A stretch of DNA of 64,000 nt, taken from contig JAPZLL010000063.1 of assembly GCA_036250225.1 (NCBI GenBank), forward strand, positions 62,001-126,000. The letters are read 5' to 3'. The DNA comes from Cercophora sp. LCS_1. Taxonomy: Eukaryota; Ascomycota; Sordariomycetes; Sordariales; Lasiosphaeriaceae. This document shows positions 51,338 through 61,717 of the stretch, in pieces. The translations under genes and the position numbers were made by a program. The stretch's first letter is position 1; every line of letters begins with the position of its first letter. The notes below the pieces were generated by a model. It did no database searches. It was given only the letters and a program-made list of their open reading frames with translations, and was not told the origin of the DNA.

Positions 51338-51778
51338 ATGTCGGGCGTCGACTCCCCCGAGATCCTCGCCGCCTACGAGGCCGTCCGCTCCGACAAGGAC
51401 GAAACCAACTGGCTACTCATCTCGTACGCTGCCGCGACCGGCTCCCAATTGACCCTCTCGAAAACCGGCAGCGGCGGGCTGACGGAGCTGGCGGCCGAGC
51501 TGGACGACACGCAGGTGCAGTACGCCTACGCGCGCGTCGAGTACGCCAACGACAAGGAGAGCAAGCGCGTCAAGTTTGTGTTTATCGTGTGGATCGGACA
51601 AAGCACAAAGGTCATGCGCAAGGCGCGCGCGGGCATCGAGAGCGGCAGTGTCAAGAAGGTGCTGTCGCACCACAGCATACAGGTGGATGCCGACCAGGCG
51701 AAGGATTTGGACGAGGCCGACATCGTTGCGCGATTGAGAAAGGCGGGCGGTGCGGACTACAATGGCGGGAGGGGGTAA
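51338..51778 (+). CDS. Coactosin-like (ADF/cofilin homology) actin-binding protein
   Basis: A single exon, 146 aa, the normal coactosin length. 'SPEILAAYEAVRSDKDETNWLLISY' is the ADF-H N-terminal helix, 'YAYARVEYANDKESKRVKFVFIVWIG' the central strands and 'KVMRKARAGIESGSVKKVLS' the long actin-binding helix. The C-terminus 'LDEADIVARLRKAGGADYNG' is typical. It binds F-actin in the cytoplasm and is thought to counter capping; housekeeping. No intron is needed to read the full domain. Confidence 0.92.
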   Translation: MSGVDSPEILAAYEAVRSDKDETNWLLISYAAATGSQLTLSKTGSGGLTELAAELDDTQVQYAYARVEYANDKESKRVKFVFIVWIGQSTKVMRKARAGIESGSVKKVLSHHSIQVDADQAKDLDEADIVARLRKAGGADYNGGRG

Positions 51779-52261
51779 TGGCTGCCAGCAGGTCTTGGAT
51801 AAAGTGCATGGTTTGTCAGCGCTGTTGAATAGCGGTTGGAGTTTTGGATTGTTTTGGCCGATATCTCCATGTCTTGCGCAGAGTCCGAGGCTCGCCCCGT
51901 GCCGGGTCGCGGGTGCGGGTGCGGGTGCAAGCGAGTGCACTGTCAACTGGGCAAACATAATCCTGAACATGTTTGTCTCAAGCATCATCAAACTGCATCC
52001 CGCACATTGGCAATGGAGATTCGTCCTAACTCCGTCCGTCGCTGTCCACATTTCGTCCGAACCCCCACTGCCATCATGTCATAAATATCACCCCGCCAAC
52101 CCCTCAGTCGCTCCGTCCTGAAGCGCAAACTCCCGGCCCGTCACCCAGCAACATTCCCTGCGAACCCTGATCGGCAAACCCAACCCAGACTGGACCCTGA
52201 TCATCATCACCGCCAACCAACCACGCACCTCACCTAACCCACCCGCCACAATCGCACAAAC
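51779..52261. other. Intergenic region between coactosin and SDR genes
   Basis: 3' flank and a CA/CCA-rich leader before the SDR gene. A 'gggtgcgggtgcgggtgcaag' triplet repeat lies at about 51911-51931. Confidence 0.4.
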
Positions 52262-52987
52262 ATGCCCCGCTTCTTGATAACCGGCTCCTCCGACCCCCGG
52301 GGGCTAGGCATGCAAACAGCCCACCGCCTTCTGGCAGCAGGGCATTCGGTGGTCCTGCATGCGCGCTCGCCCTCCCGCGCCGCTGAAGCAAAGTCCGCAT
52401 GCCCGCAGGCAAGCGCCGTGTTGGTGGGCGACTTGTCCTCCTCGACCGAAACCAAGACATTCGCAAGCGAAGCCAACGAACTCGGTCCGTACGAAGCAGT
52501 CATCCACAATGCAGCTATCTACACGTCTTCTACGCCGGGTGATATCTTTCGTGTCAACGTCCTGGCGCCTTACATCTTGACATCGCTCATGGACAAGCCG
52601 AAGCGTCTTGTGTATGTCAGTTCGGGACTACACAGGAGCGGCGTCATTCCAGGAAGCAATTTACAGAAGATGAACTACAATGACAGCAAACTCGCCATGG
52701 TCATGTTCGCCAAGGCTTTTTCACGGAAACTCGACGTGGATTGCTACGCTGTTGACCCGGGTTGGGTGCCTACCAAGATGGGAGGTGCTGGCGCCACTGG
52801 TGATTTGGACGAGGGCGTCAAAACATTTGTGATGGCTGCGCTGGGGGAGGGCGCAGCCAAGGGACGGAAGGAGGGGTACTTCGCTGGGTCAAAGCTTGAG
52901 GGAGTGAGTGCGCTTGCTGAGGACCAGGGTGCACAGAACAAGTTGCTTGGGGAGCTGGCGAGTATCAGTGGTGTGACGGTGGAGTAG
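52262..52987 (+). CDS. Short-chain dehydrogenase/reductase
   Basis: A single exon, 241 aa. 'FLITGSSDPRGLGMQTAHRL' is the dinucleotide-binding TGxxxGxG motif (with a longer loop), 'VGDLSS' the adenine-binding D, 'VIHNAAI' the NxA-type strand-4 motif, 'LVYVSSG' holds the catalytic Ser and 'YNDSKLAMVMF' the YxxxK pair. 'AVDPGWVPTKMGG' is the usual proline loop. All catalytic residues are present. NAD(P)-dependent, cytosolic; substrate unknown. It lies at the right end of the tailoring-gene neighbourhood. Confidence 0.9.
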   Translation: MPRFLITGSSDPRGLGMQTAHRLLAAGHSVVLHARSPSRAAEAKSACPQASAVLVGDLSSSTETKTFASEANELGPYEAVIHNAAIYTSSTPGDIFRVNVLAPYILTSLMDKPKRLVYVSSGLHRSGVIPGSNLQKMNYNDSKLAMVMFAKAFSRKLDVDCYAVDPGWVPTKMGGAGATGDLDEGVKTFVMAALGEGAAKGRKEGYFAGSKLEGVSALAEDQGAQNKLLGELASISGVTVE

Positions 52988-53040
52988 GTGACGTGGAGTG
53001 ACGCTCCAGTGAACTGGAGTGACGCCCCAGTGACGCTCCG
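52987..53040 (+). repeat. Imperfect tandem repeat with small palindromes after the SDR gene
   Basis: The 21-bp unit 'tggagtgacgctccagtgaac' is followed by a near copy and a third partial copy; each contains TGGAG...CTCCA, so the transcript could fold into small hairpins at the SDR 3' end. Confidence 0.8.
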
Positions 53041-53705
53041 GGGATGGGACGGGGTGGAACAGGACACATCGCTTGTTTGCTACCTTAGTTTCTGCTGTTC
53101 AGCTTCAGATATCGGATGGGTGCATTTTGTGTCGAGAATGTTGGCGCATTTTTTTTTCCCCCGAAAAAAGGGGTGTCTGCGTCAGCTGCATAGAAGGAAA
53201 GAAGGATGGAAGACGCACGGCTTCGACGAAATGGAAGGATGCAGTCCGGCATTGGCAACCACGGCTCTGGAAATGAAGCGCGCATGCGTGCAGACCCATG
53301 CTCTTGGGTTTATCAGACCAAGTGGGGTCTGTCAGGTTCACCGACATATTCGGGAAGCGGCGGAGGTTCGACAGATGCACCCACGATGGCGCTTCAGCTC
53401 TAGCCCGTCAACCCGTGTCTGATTTTTTCGATTTGGCACAGACCACGCCTCATTTCCACCCTGTCGTGGTCAATATTGACGCCCCGTTAATGGTCAGCAT
53501 CGCCAAAGTTTTTTTTTTTTTTGTGAAAAAAGAACAATGTCTGTGCAGCCATGTGTTCCAGGTCGTCATCCGATGGGCGGGTCCGGGCCTCTCCAGGTGA
53601 GACCGTTCCATCCTTCGTCCTATCCCTGTGCCCCAGATGGTCCCTGGTCGGTCCCCAGATTATGCCATTGTGACGACTGTGTGAGTTCCTGGCTCCGATT
53701 GTGTG

Positions 53706-53712
53706 TATATAT
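53706..53712 (+). promoter_or_regulatory. Possible TATA box of the aquaporin gene
   Basis: TATATAT about 315 bp upstream of the ATG at 54025, followed by an uninterrupted pyrimidine-rich leader. Confidence 0.4.
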
Positions 53713-53920
53713 CAGCCGGAAATCCATCCCATCTTCCCTTGCACTTTCCTCTCTTCTCGGACTTGTGAATACCTCGCTGAATCGAGTGAATCGAACCCGT
53801 CTCCGGTCGTTTGACCACCTTCTACCCCTTCTTCTCTTCCTTCTAATCCGTATCTTTTTATTCGATCACTCGCTCCATCTTCTTAACACTTTCCACCAAC
53901 TCTTCTAACCCATACCCTAA

Positions 53921-53980
53921 TCTTCCACATCTTCCACATCTTCTTCCACTCTTCACAACTTCTTCACAAATCTTCCACAA
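53921..53980 (+). repeat. TCTTCCACA-type tandem repeats in the aquaporin leader
   Basis: Six diverged copies of a 9-10-bp unit (tcttccaca, cttccacat, cttcttccact, cttcacaac...) just before the start codon. Confidence 0.8.
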
Positions 53981-54024
53981 CGAAAGCGCGCCACTTTATT
54001 CGCAACGGAAAGACAACCGCCAAA

Positions 54025-55105
54025 ATGTTCCACCGTCCGCGCTTCCTCTCTTTTGTCTCTTCCTCCCACGACGCGCCCAACGCAGCTTTCTCGGGCGCCG
54101 CCGAAAAGCCCAGCACGCTGCCCATGCTGACCCTCGCGCCGACCATGCGCAACAACCTGGTCGCAGTCCTGGGCGAGTTCACCGGCACCTTCATGTTCCT
54201 CTTCTTCGCCTTCGCCGGCACCCAGATCGCGACCTCGTCCTCGCCCTCGCTCGACCTAACTGCTCTCATCTTCATCGCGCTCTCCTTCGGCCTCTCCCTG
54301 ACCGCCAATGTCTGGGCCTTTTACCGCGTAACAGGCGGTGCGTTCAACCCCGCCGTGACCCTCGCGCTGTTCCTGGTCGGCGGTCTCCCGGCGGTGCGCA
54401 GCATCCTGGTCGTCATTTCCCAATTTGTAGGTGGTATCGCCGCCGCAGGAGTGGTCAGCGCCCTCTTCCCCGGCCCGATGGGCGTCGCGACAACCTTGGG
54501 CAACGGTACGAGCGTCGTGCAGGGTCTGTTCATCGAGATGTTCTTGACGGCGCAGTTGATTTTTGTCGTCATTATGGTTGCGGCCGAGAAGCACAAGTCT
54601 ACATATTTGGCGCCTGCTGCGATCGGGGCTGCATTTTTCCTGACGCAGCTCACTGGTGAGTTTCCTCCTTCCCCAACCCCCCGGCGAAAGAAGAAGCGCG
54701 GCGGAAAAAGTGGACGTGGATGAGAGTAGATGATTAACAAGACCAGGTGTCTACTTCACCGGCGGTTCGCTCAACCCCGCGCGCTCCCTCGGTCCGGCGG
54801 TGATCACGGCGTCGTTTCCTTCGTATTTCTGGATTTACTTCGTTGGTCCCGGCCTCGGCGCACTGCTCGCTTCTGCCTTTTACTCGCTCCTCAAGTACAT
54901 GCGGTGGAAGGAGTGCAACCCCGGCCAGGACTGGAACGACATTGAGAAGATGGAGAGTGAGAAAGCGGCCCTGTCGCGCAGTGAGACCTCCGATCGCGGA
55001 CCGAATGAGACAGGTGGAGATGGACACCCGGCCGACAACACGCTGTCCAAGCCTCGTAGTGCCGGGTCTTCGGAGCGTCGGATCTTGGGCGAGATCCACG
55101 GATAA
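54025..55105 (+). CDS. Aquaporin (MIP family)
   Basis: Exons 54025-54655 and 54747-55105 (329 aa); 91-bp intron. Six membrane helices and both NPA boxes: 'GGAFNPAVTLALF' after helix 2 and 'GGSLNPARSLGPAV' after helix 5, the second split by the intron at 'LTG|VYFTGGSL'. The Arg after the second NPA and the short loop favour a water-selective (orthodox) pore over a glycerol facilitator. The N-terminal about 40 residues and the charged C-terminal 60 residues ('NDIEKMESEKAALSRSETSD') are cytosolic and may be regulatory. Plasma membrane. Confidence 0.93.
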
Positions 55106-55599
55106 GTGGTAGTGGTTCCTACGAGAACAAGTGGTGGATAATTTTCTGGTGCGACGACGGTTTCTTTGATGATGGGGATGACGGCGCTCGGTAATGATGG
55201 GGACAGGCGCTGGGTAATGGCGGTTGTAATCGGCTGAGAATTGGTGCATCTGGGAGCATTTTAGGAGGATCGGTTGCATAAGATACCATAGGACGGACAG
55301 GAAAAGAGGAGGACTCACGGCGTACCTTAGGTTTGCAGCAAAAACGGTAATCGTTGGTCGTTAAAGCTCTCGTGGTCTGTCGTGCATCTGCATCCGTGCC
55401 TGTTTGTCAGTGTCACAACATGTCGCCACCTCATCGAGATAATACCAGCCAGCCAAGGACGGCGTTGCGCAACAGAAATCTCCATGACTACAGGCACGAA
55501 ACAAGACCGTAAATTGAGCTAACTCCGTCGTATGCATCCAACTGCGACCGTCTATGCGCCAGCACCCAAACAAGTATCCAAGAACAACAAGAACGACTA
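55106..55599. other. Intergenic region between convergent aquaporin and GH3 genes
   Basis: 3' flanks only; 'ggtaatgatggggacaggcgctgggtaatgg' near-repeats at about 55190-55222. No gene. Confidence 0.4.
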
Positions 55600-58506
55600 T
55601 CACCACTTTCCAACAAGACTCAGTCTCCTTGAGCTTTCTCCCACGGCAAATGTGTACTTGCCCTCAGTAACCATGAGCCAATTCTGCTGCTCCACGTCCC
55701 AGTAGCTCAGGTCTCGCCTTGTGAGGCCAAACTCGACCGCCTTTGTCTCGCCACGCTTGAGGTAAATCTTGTCAAATCCCCGAAGCACTCGCACCGGAAA
55801 GTCGACGCCCTGTTTGCTGGGGTAGGACAGGTACAACTGGGGGACAACCGCGCCATCACGGGACCCGGTGTTCTTGACATCAAACGTCACCGAGACATAA
55901 ATCTCCCACAGATCGGGGTTTCCGCCCTCATCGCCGCCCGCACCACTCAGCGGCTGCACAGTGGTGTACCCGTCGGGATATGGGTAGGGGCGCGACACAA
56001 TATCATCGGTCGAGTTAAGATACGGATACACGTACTTGTCCAGCGCCCGGAAGTCGGCCGGGAACAACACCTCGCTTGCCGGTGGGATGTCAGCGGGGTA
56101 CGACGGCGGATCGGCAGCGGGGGTGGGGCGCGGGGCGGGAAGAGCCGACTTGGCCTTCTTCGGTGCGACGCTAATGTTGTCAAACTCAAACGTCGTGTAG
56201 CTCAACCCAAAGCCAAACTCAAAGCGCGGATCGATGCCCTGCTTGTCGAAGTAGCGGTAGTCGATGTAAAGACCCTCGGAAAATTCCTGCTGGGGCACGA
56301 CGCCGTTGGGCAGATACAGTACTTTGGCGCCCGGCCCATAATCCTCCAGCGACTTGCCGATCGTGTACGGGAGGTGGCCTGACGGGTTGATATCGCCAAA
56401 GAGAACATCGGCAAGCGCATTTCCGGACTCCTCGCCAGGGAGATTGCCGAGCAGGACGGCCTTGATGTTGGGGAGGTCGATCCACTCCTCTACTAACACG
56501 GGCCCGACGGCGTGGATCACAACAATGACGTCTCCGTTTCCGCCGCCACAGTTGGCCGAGACCTTCTTGATGAGCGAATCGCCGTCCTTTTGAAGCTTGA
56601 GGTTCGGGCGGTCGCCGCTGACGTCGTCCCACTTGGCAAAGCCTTCGCCCGAGTCGGCATTGGCAAACACAAAGCAAAGTTCGAGGCCCTCGAGGATAGT
56701 CGTGTACTGTTTACCATTGGGAGGCTTGTCCGTCAGGTACTCGTGGAGTTCAACCTTGGACGGGTCAAACTGCTTTCGGAGGGCCTCGACGGGCGACACA
56801 AGGTACGGAAACTCGACAGCGCCTGAGCCCCAGCCCGACCCAAGAGTACCTTGATTGCAGTTGCGATCCTTGCATGCATTCGGCCCCTTGCCCGGCCCAG
56901 CATCGTCGCCAAAGATGCCAACCTTGAATTTTCCCTCATGCTGCTTGCCTGTTGCGCGACGGACATTCTCGCGACGAGCCTTGAGCTTCGAGTCCGGCAA
57001 TCCGGTGCGGCTGATGGGAAGCACGCCGTCGTTCTTGAGCAGGACGGTGCCCTCCGCGGCTACCTCGCGAGCAATGACGGAGTGGTTGGCCTGGACGTCA
57101 ATGAACTTGTTCACCTCAACCTCGTCTTGGGGGCTCTTGCTTCCGTACGAAGGCGGGCCAAAACGGTCGTTGGTCCACGAGGAGAAGTTGGGTGGTTGGC
57201 GCGGGAACTTGGTCTCGTCATCTTGGCCAAGCTGGTACCACGCCGCCACGATGCGGGTGACCATGTCGTTCAAGCGCTCGAGAGGGACGCTGCCGTTGAG
57301 AACTGCCTTAGAGAGCTGCGGTCCCCAGAGCGACTCCCCGTTGGCCCACTTGAGACCGTCACCTGGCATCGTCATGTCCAGTCCGGCCAAAGCCGTACCA
57401 ACGCCCGATCGCTGAGCAAGCCAGTCGCTCATGACGAAACCCTGGAAGCCGAGCTCGTCCTTGAGGATGCCGTTGAGCAGCTTGCTGTTGCCACAAGCGT
57501 ACGAGTTGTTGACCTGGTTGTAAGAGCACATGACAGAAGCCACGCCCGCCTTGACGGCGTCGCCAAACGGCCAGGCATACAGCTCGTGCAGAGCGCGGTC
57601 GTCGATGTTGGAGCTGATGGCATGAGGGAGGCCCCACTCCCAAGGCTGGCGGAAGTGCTCCTGCTCGTTGGCGACGAAGTGCTTGATGGTCGCCATGATA
57701 CCTTCGCTCTGGATGCCCTTGACCGTTTCAGCGCCAGCAATGCCCTGCAAGTACGGGTCTGCTCCAAAGCCCTCCCAGTTGCGCCCGCCGGCAGGCATAC
57801 GACCAAGCGGACCAACGCAGGGCCCAAGGAGCACATTGACGCCTTTCCCGCGCGCCTCAATTGCGTGAGCCTTACCCCGAGCATACATGAGCTGCTTGTT
57901 CCATGTTGCGCCGACCGTGATGCCGGCAGGAAAGGCGGTGATATTATCGGCGAAACGGATGCCGAGTGGTCCATCCTGAAGCTGTAGCTGAGGGAAGCCA
58001 ACGTGGATGGCGGGTGCGTTCGTGCCGACGGCGAGACCCATCTGCCAGCCAACGCCAGTGGTGATGTTGACCTTTTCAGCAAGTGTCATCTTGCTGACCA
58101 TCTTGGCCGCCTTTTCGTAGCTCTTGGCCCAGGTTCGAGCACTGCCGCCTTTCGGTGTAGGATACCAAGGCGGAGACTGGCCGTATGGGGGCTCTCCCTG
58201 GAACTTGTGGTAGATGTATCCGCCGCCGGCCGCAAGAATCAGCCAGGACCCAAGGATGACCGACAGGAGAACGATGCAGCACCGACTGCGTCCTGCAATG
58301 ATTCGGGTAATGACCCATCGTCGGGGCGGAGCGTGGCCGGCTCGGACAGCGGGCTTCGACGGGGCAAAGGAGGGGTCTCGCTCGAGATAGTCGGTCACAT
58401 CGAGGTCCGAGTCGGAATCTGTGTCGCCTTTCTCGAAGGAGCGTCGATAGCCTTCTCGGTCGGGGTGGGCACGGAGCAGGCCCTGCTTGCTAGGGTCTGC
58501 CGCCAT
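55600..58506 (-). CDS. Beta-glucosidase, GH3 family, membrane-anchored
   Basis: A single exon, 968 aa. Residues 1-75 are a charged cytosolic tail ('EKGDTDSDSDLDVTDYLERD'), then a signal-anchor helix 'CCIVLLSVILGSWLILAAGG' (about 76-97), so the enzyme is a type II membrane protein facing the outside. Catalytic half: 'LQDGPLGIRF', 'KHFVANEQEHFR' and 'GFVMSDW' with the nucleophile Asp near 359. The C-terminal alpha/beta sandwich and fibronectin III-like domain follow ('NISVAPKK', 'RVLRGFDKIYLKRGE', 'WDVEQQNW'). It hydrolyses beta-linked glucosides; the membrane-anchored subgroup is thought to act on wall or imported oligosaccharides. Complete and without odd residues. Confidence 0.94.
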   Translation of the reverse strand: MAADPSKQGLLRAHPDREGYRRSFEKGDTDSDSDLDVTDYLERDPSFAPSKPAVRAGHAPPRRWVITRIIAGRSRCCIVLLSVILGSWLILAAGGGYIYHKFQGEPPYGQSPPWYPTPKGGSARTWAKSYEKAAKMVSKMTLAEKVNITTGVGWQMGLAVGTNAPAIHVGFPQLQLQDGPLGIRFADNITAFPAGITVGATWNKQLMYARGKAHAIEARGKGVNVLLGPCVGPLGRMPAGGRNWEGFGADPYLQGIAGAETVKGIQSEGIMATIKHFVANEQEHFRQPWEWGLPHAISSNIDDRALHELYAWPFGDAVKAGVASVMCSYNQVNNSYACGNSKLLNGILKDELGFQGFVMSDWLAQRSGVGTALAGLDMTMPGDGLKWANGESLWGPQLSKAVLNGSVPLERLNDMVTRIVAAWYQLGQDDETKFPRQPPNFSSWTNDRFGPPSYGSKSPQDEVEVNKFIDVQANHSVIAREVAAEGTVLLKNDGVLPISRTGLPDSKLKARRENVRRATGKQHEGKFKVGIFGDDAGPGKGPNACKDRNCNQGTLGSGWGSGAVEFPYLVSPVEALRKQFDPSKVELHEYLTDKPPNGKQYTTILEGLELCFVFANADSGEGFAKWDDVSGDRPNLKLQKDGDSLIKKVSANCGGGNGDVIVVIHAVGPVLVEEWIDLPNIKAVLLGNLPGEESGNALADVLFGDINPSGHLPYTIGKSLEDYGPGAKVLYLPNGVVPQQEFSEGLYIDYRYFDKQGIDPRFEFGFGLSYTTFEFDNISVAPKKAKSALPAPRPTPAADPPSYPADIPPASEVLFPADFRALDKYVYPYLNSTDDIVSRPYPYPDGYTTVQPLSGAGGDEGGNPDLWEIYVSVTFDVKNTGSRDGAVVPQLYLSYPSKQGVDFPVRVLRGFDKIYLKRGETKAVEFGLTRRDLSYWDVEQQNWLMVTEGKYTFAVGESSRRLSLVGKW

Positions 58507-59149
58507 CGCAGCGGTTGGCAGCGCCGCGACTTTTGAGGCTCGGGAAGGATAGTTAGTGGTTCGAACAGTCGCTAAATCATCGAGGGTATTGGATATGGGA
58601 TGGGATCAAGCGGTTCGAGTTGCTTGCCGGGTGGCTCGGATGGAGGTCTGGGAGGTTGAACTTGGGGCGAGGAAGCGCGCGCAGCCCCGCGTCGCCCTTG
58701 ATTGCAAGCTCTTCCGATCTTGCCGTTGTCAATGCAGACACGAAAAGCAAGGCGGCGCTCGCAGCCAACGAAACCAGAAATGCACGAGACGATAAGAGAG
58801 AAGCGATTGACGATGAAAACTCGAGAGGACGGAGAAATGCAGCTGACCAGACACAGGCAGGCACGAGGCCGTCCAGGCGCTTGGCGGTCTGGGGTTGGCG
58901 CGGATGACCTCTTTGCAGTCCGATTGGCAGCCACCGCAGGGCGACAGGTGGCCCAAGCTTCCATCTCCAAACCGAGCTCCCGTCGGGAGATTCCGCACTG
59001 GCAAGAGCTGGCTCCGTTCGGCCCAGTGATATTTCCTCCATCTTCCCTTCATCGAGACTCGATGGTGAACCCCGCGAATCGCATGGCTAGGATCTTGCAC
59101 AAAACACAAAACTTTTTCTTTCGCTTTCTCTTCTCTATCTTATTCATCT
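58507..59149. other. Promoter of the GH3 gene
   Basis: Minus-strand upstream region of GH3 and 3' flank of the amino-acid transporter. No gene. Confidence 0.4.
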
Positions 59150-61022
59150 CTATTTCATTTCAACTGTGTTCCCCACATTCGTCGGGACGTGCCATTCCTG
59201 TGAAATATGCTCAGAAATGGTGACCCACTCATCGCCATCCGGCTCTGTCACAGGAACACGCGTTATCACCAAATTCATCCCCTTATACGCCATGACGAGC
59301 CTCAGTCCAAAGTACCAGACCATGCCCCAAAACGGCACGGATAGCCCAATTGTTGGGATAAGATACCATAGTACGCCGGTCTTCTCGTACGACCAAGGAG
59401 ACCCTGCCTGGGGCGGGACGAAGCTCGCAAACAGCATGAAGAGGCACACGGTAGCGTAAATGGCGGCGTACAACCAGCGTCCTGGCGGACTGAAACTGGG
59501 CTGCCACCGGAGGCTCGTCCGGGCATGCAGATACACAAGGCCAGCCGAGGTGAAGAAGCCGATCAGGATGATGATGGTATAGCTGTACAGCGAGATCAAG
59601 ACCGAGTAAGCGACTGCAGGCTTGAGTCCAGCTGTGACACAGACAAGGAAGACGGATGTGAACCAATGCAGGCCCAGAGCTGCCATGGGTGTCTGGTCGA
59701 GATATTCGCCCTTTTCCAGTTGTCTATGCCGTTTCTGCCACCAACCGAGCGGCGTTGTGGTACTCGTCGCAAAGGTTAGCGAGAACGGCAGGATTCCTTC
59801 TTTTGCAATCTCTTGTTTGACTCTGGACGCGGTAAACGTCATGACGAGGATGTTGCCAAAGATGGACACGGCAATCACGGCTGCCATGACCCGCTTGGCC
59901 ACCTCGGCCCCGAATACCTGACCAAAGAAGACGACGGCCATGTTCCGTCGCTCCACCACTTCGGCTGAGTCGCTTGGCACAGCGCAAAAGTAGGCGATGT
60001 TGACGAGGAGGAACAGCCCCGTGGCAATTGCCATGGCAAGCAACGTGTACTTTGGGAACACTTTGCGCGGCCTTTTGACTTCGGCAAGGACATAGAACGG
60101 TTGCTCAAACCCGCTGTATGTGTAGACGATAAACAAAAACGAGTTCGAGTAGCTCCCAACATCGTGCTTTGGCGTGGCAAAGGAGTTGTCCGTGTCAAAG
60201 TTGTAGGTTGTCTTGGGGGCGCTGCCGAGATTGTAACCCGAGGCTTTGACCATGCCAATGGCGAAGATGGCCAGCAGCAGCATGACTTTGAGCACAGCGA
60301 AACAGTTGTTGATGATGATGCCGCCGCGGCGGGAGAAAAGGTGGATCAGGACTGCTAGCGTCAAGGCGCCGATGGCGATACCTACAACGTGTGCACCTTT
60401 AGGGTCAGAGTAACCTGCGGCGTTCATAGCGTATATGCCGAGGGCGATGGCGTTTCCAGAGAGGTTCCCGAGCGTCACAAACGCAATGCCGTACATGCAT
60501 CGTACCAGATATCTGGGCTTTGGTTGATCGAGGTCGTCTGTTGATGGTCGGCGGTATATGAACTCAAGCTGGGTCTTTGTGTTAGTTGCCCGTTCGTGGG
60601 ACTTTTTGATGGTCTGCGTACATAATTCTTCTCTCCACCACTTCTAGGGACTGGTCGTTTTTGCTGATCGTCTCCTGTTGGAAGAAGTGGGAGTGATAGA
60701 CCCAGCTCCAGCCAGACGAGAAGTCCGCAGGTGGCAACAAGTCCTCCAAATGCCCACAATAACAAAGAAGCACCGACTGTCCCGGTGCCACTCAGTACAA
60801 GTGCTGGCGTGACGAAGATGCCCGAACCTCAAAGACGGTGAGTTTTAGTTGGTTTCACCAAAGTAGGCGATGGCGTTTCCGCTAGCACTTACCAATTGTA
60901 CGGTTCAGGACCAAACACACGACAGAGAATGGACCAAGCCTGCCCTTTCCTTCTGGTGGCCTGTCTGTCACGCGTCTACTCCGGTAATATTCGGGCTCCC
61001 CAGCTGGGTAAGCTGCCTCCAT
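59150..61022 (-). CDS. LAT-type amino-acid transporter (Mup1-like, APC superfamily)
   Basis: Exons 61022-60893, 60827-60622 and 60568-59150 (584 aa), introns 65 and 53 bp. A hydrophilic N-terminus leads to 'LGPFSVVCLVLNRTIGSGIF' (helix 1 with the G-S-G substrate loop, split by intron 1), 'GGEKNYLEFIYRRP' across intron 2 and then ten more helices, including 'SFLFIVYTYSGFEQPFYVLA' (helix 6). This is the order of fungal high-affinity methionine-permease-like LAT transporters. Plasma-membrane uptake of neutral amino acids coupled to protons is expected; the exact substrate is unknown. The acceptor of intron 1 (TTTGAG) is weak but the frame and motif require it. Confidence 0.88.
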
Positions 61023-61717
61023 TTCCTCTTAGTTGCGAAGACGAGCTAAACTTGGGCAGTGTAATGAGTGGTGGCTTGCTGCTCAGGATGGCACCGGGAG
61101 ATATTGGAGTACTGTCGGGTGATTCCTTGTCCTCCCTTGAGAAGAGGGAAACCTGAAACTTGACGACAGCAATTTCGAGAGAATCCACATTTGTTCTAGG
61201 AGATTTCTTCCCGGTCTTGTAGTTTCTCGCCTGAAGACAACCACACGAGCTCGGCGACATCCAGCGCGCGGGCCCATGTCGAAGGACAAGGCTGTGGCTT
61301 GCAGCTAGGCAGACTGCCTACCGCCAGCTATCGCCCAATCACGGCGTCTAAGCAGGTAGCACCCCGTCACACCGGGCTTGGGACCCTACCTCTCACCGAC
61401 CTTCCAATCACAGAGTGGTTAATGTTGCAGTTGGGGTCTAGAACTCTGCGGCCAAGCTGCATGAACGTGCTTGCAGCGACGGCGCCCGCTCAGGCATCTC
61501 GCGAGGCTCCCCAATTCCCCGGGCTGCGGGCAGGCAACTCGACTTGGCATTTGCATGTTCACTTGGGTGTCTCCGGTCTCGCCCTTCCCCGTCTTTCCAC
61601 GAACATGTCCGTCTCGACTTTTTTCCGACACCACAACAACGATAGCTCGCACGCATAGCTCGATCCTCGCTCGACGCATAACTGCGGTCAAAGCCCATTT
61701 GCGAGTGACTATGCATA
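61023..61717. other. Divergent upstream region of the transporter and the last gene
   Basis: 695 bp between opposite start codons. The frames inside show no motif. Nothing else seen. Confidence 0.4.

Larger units (their letters stand above)
52988..54024. other. Long upstream region of the aquaporin gene
   Basis: Just after the SDR stop lie short repeats (next entry); further right a T12-T14 run (53506-53522), then a pyrimidine-rich leader. Frames at 53073-53600 have no motif. No gene. Confidence 0.45.

Noticed and set aside
56851..57987. Plus-strand frame of 378 codons opposite the GH3 gene
   Set aside because: Antisense shadow without domain features.
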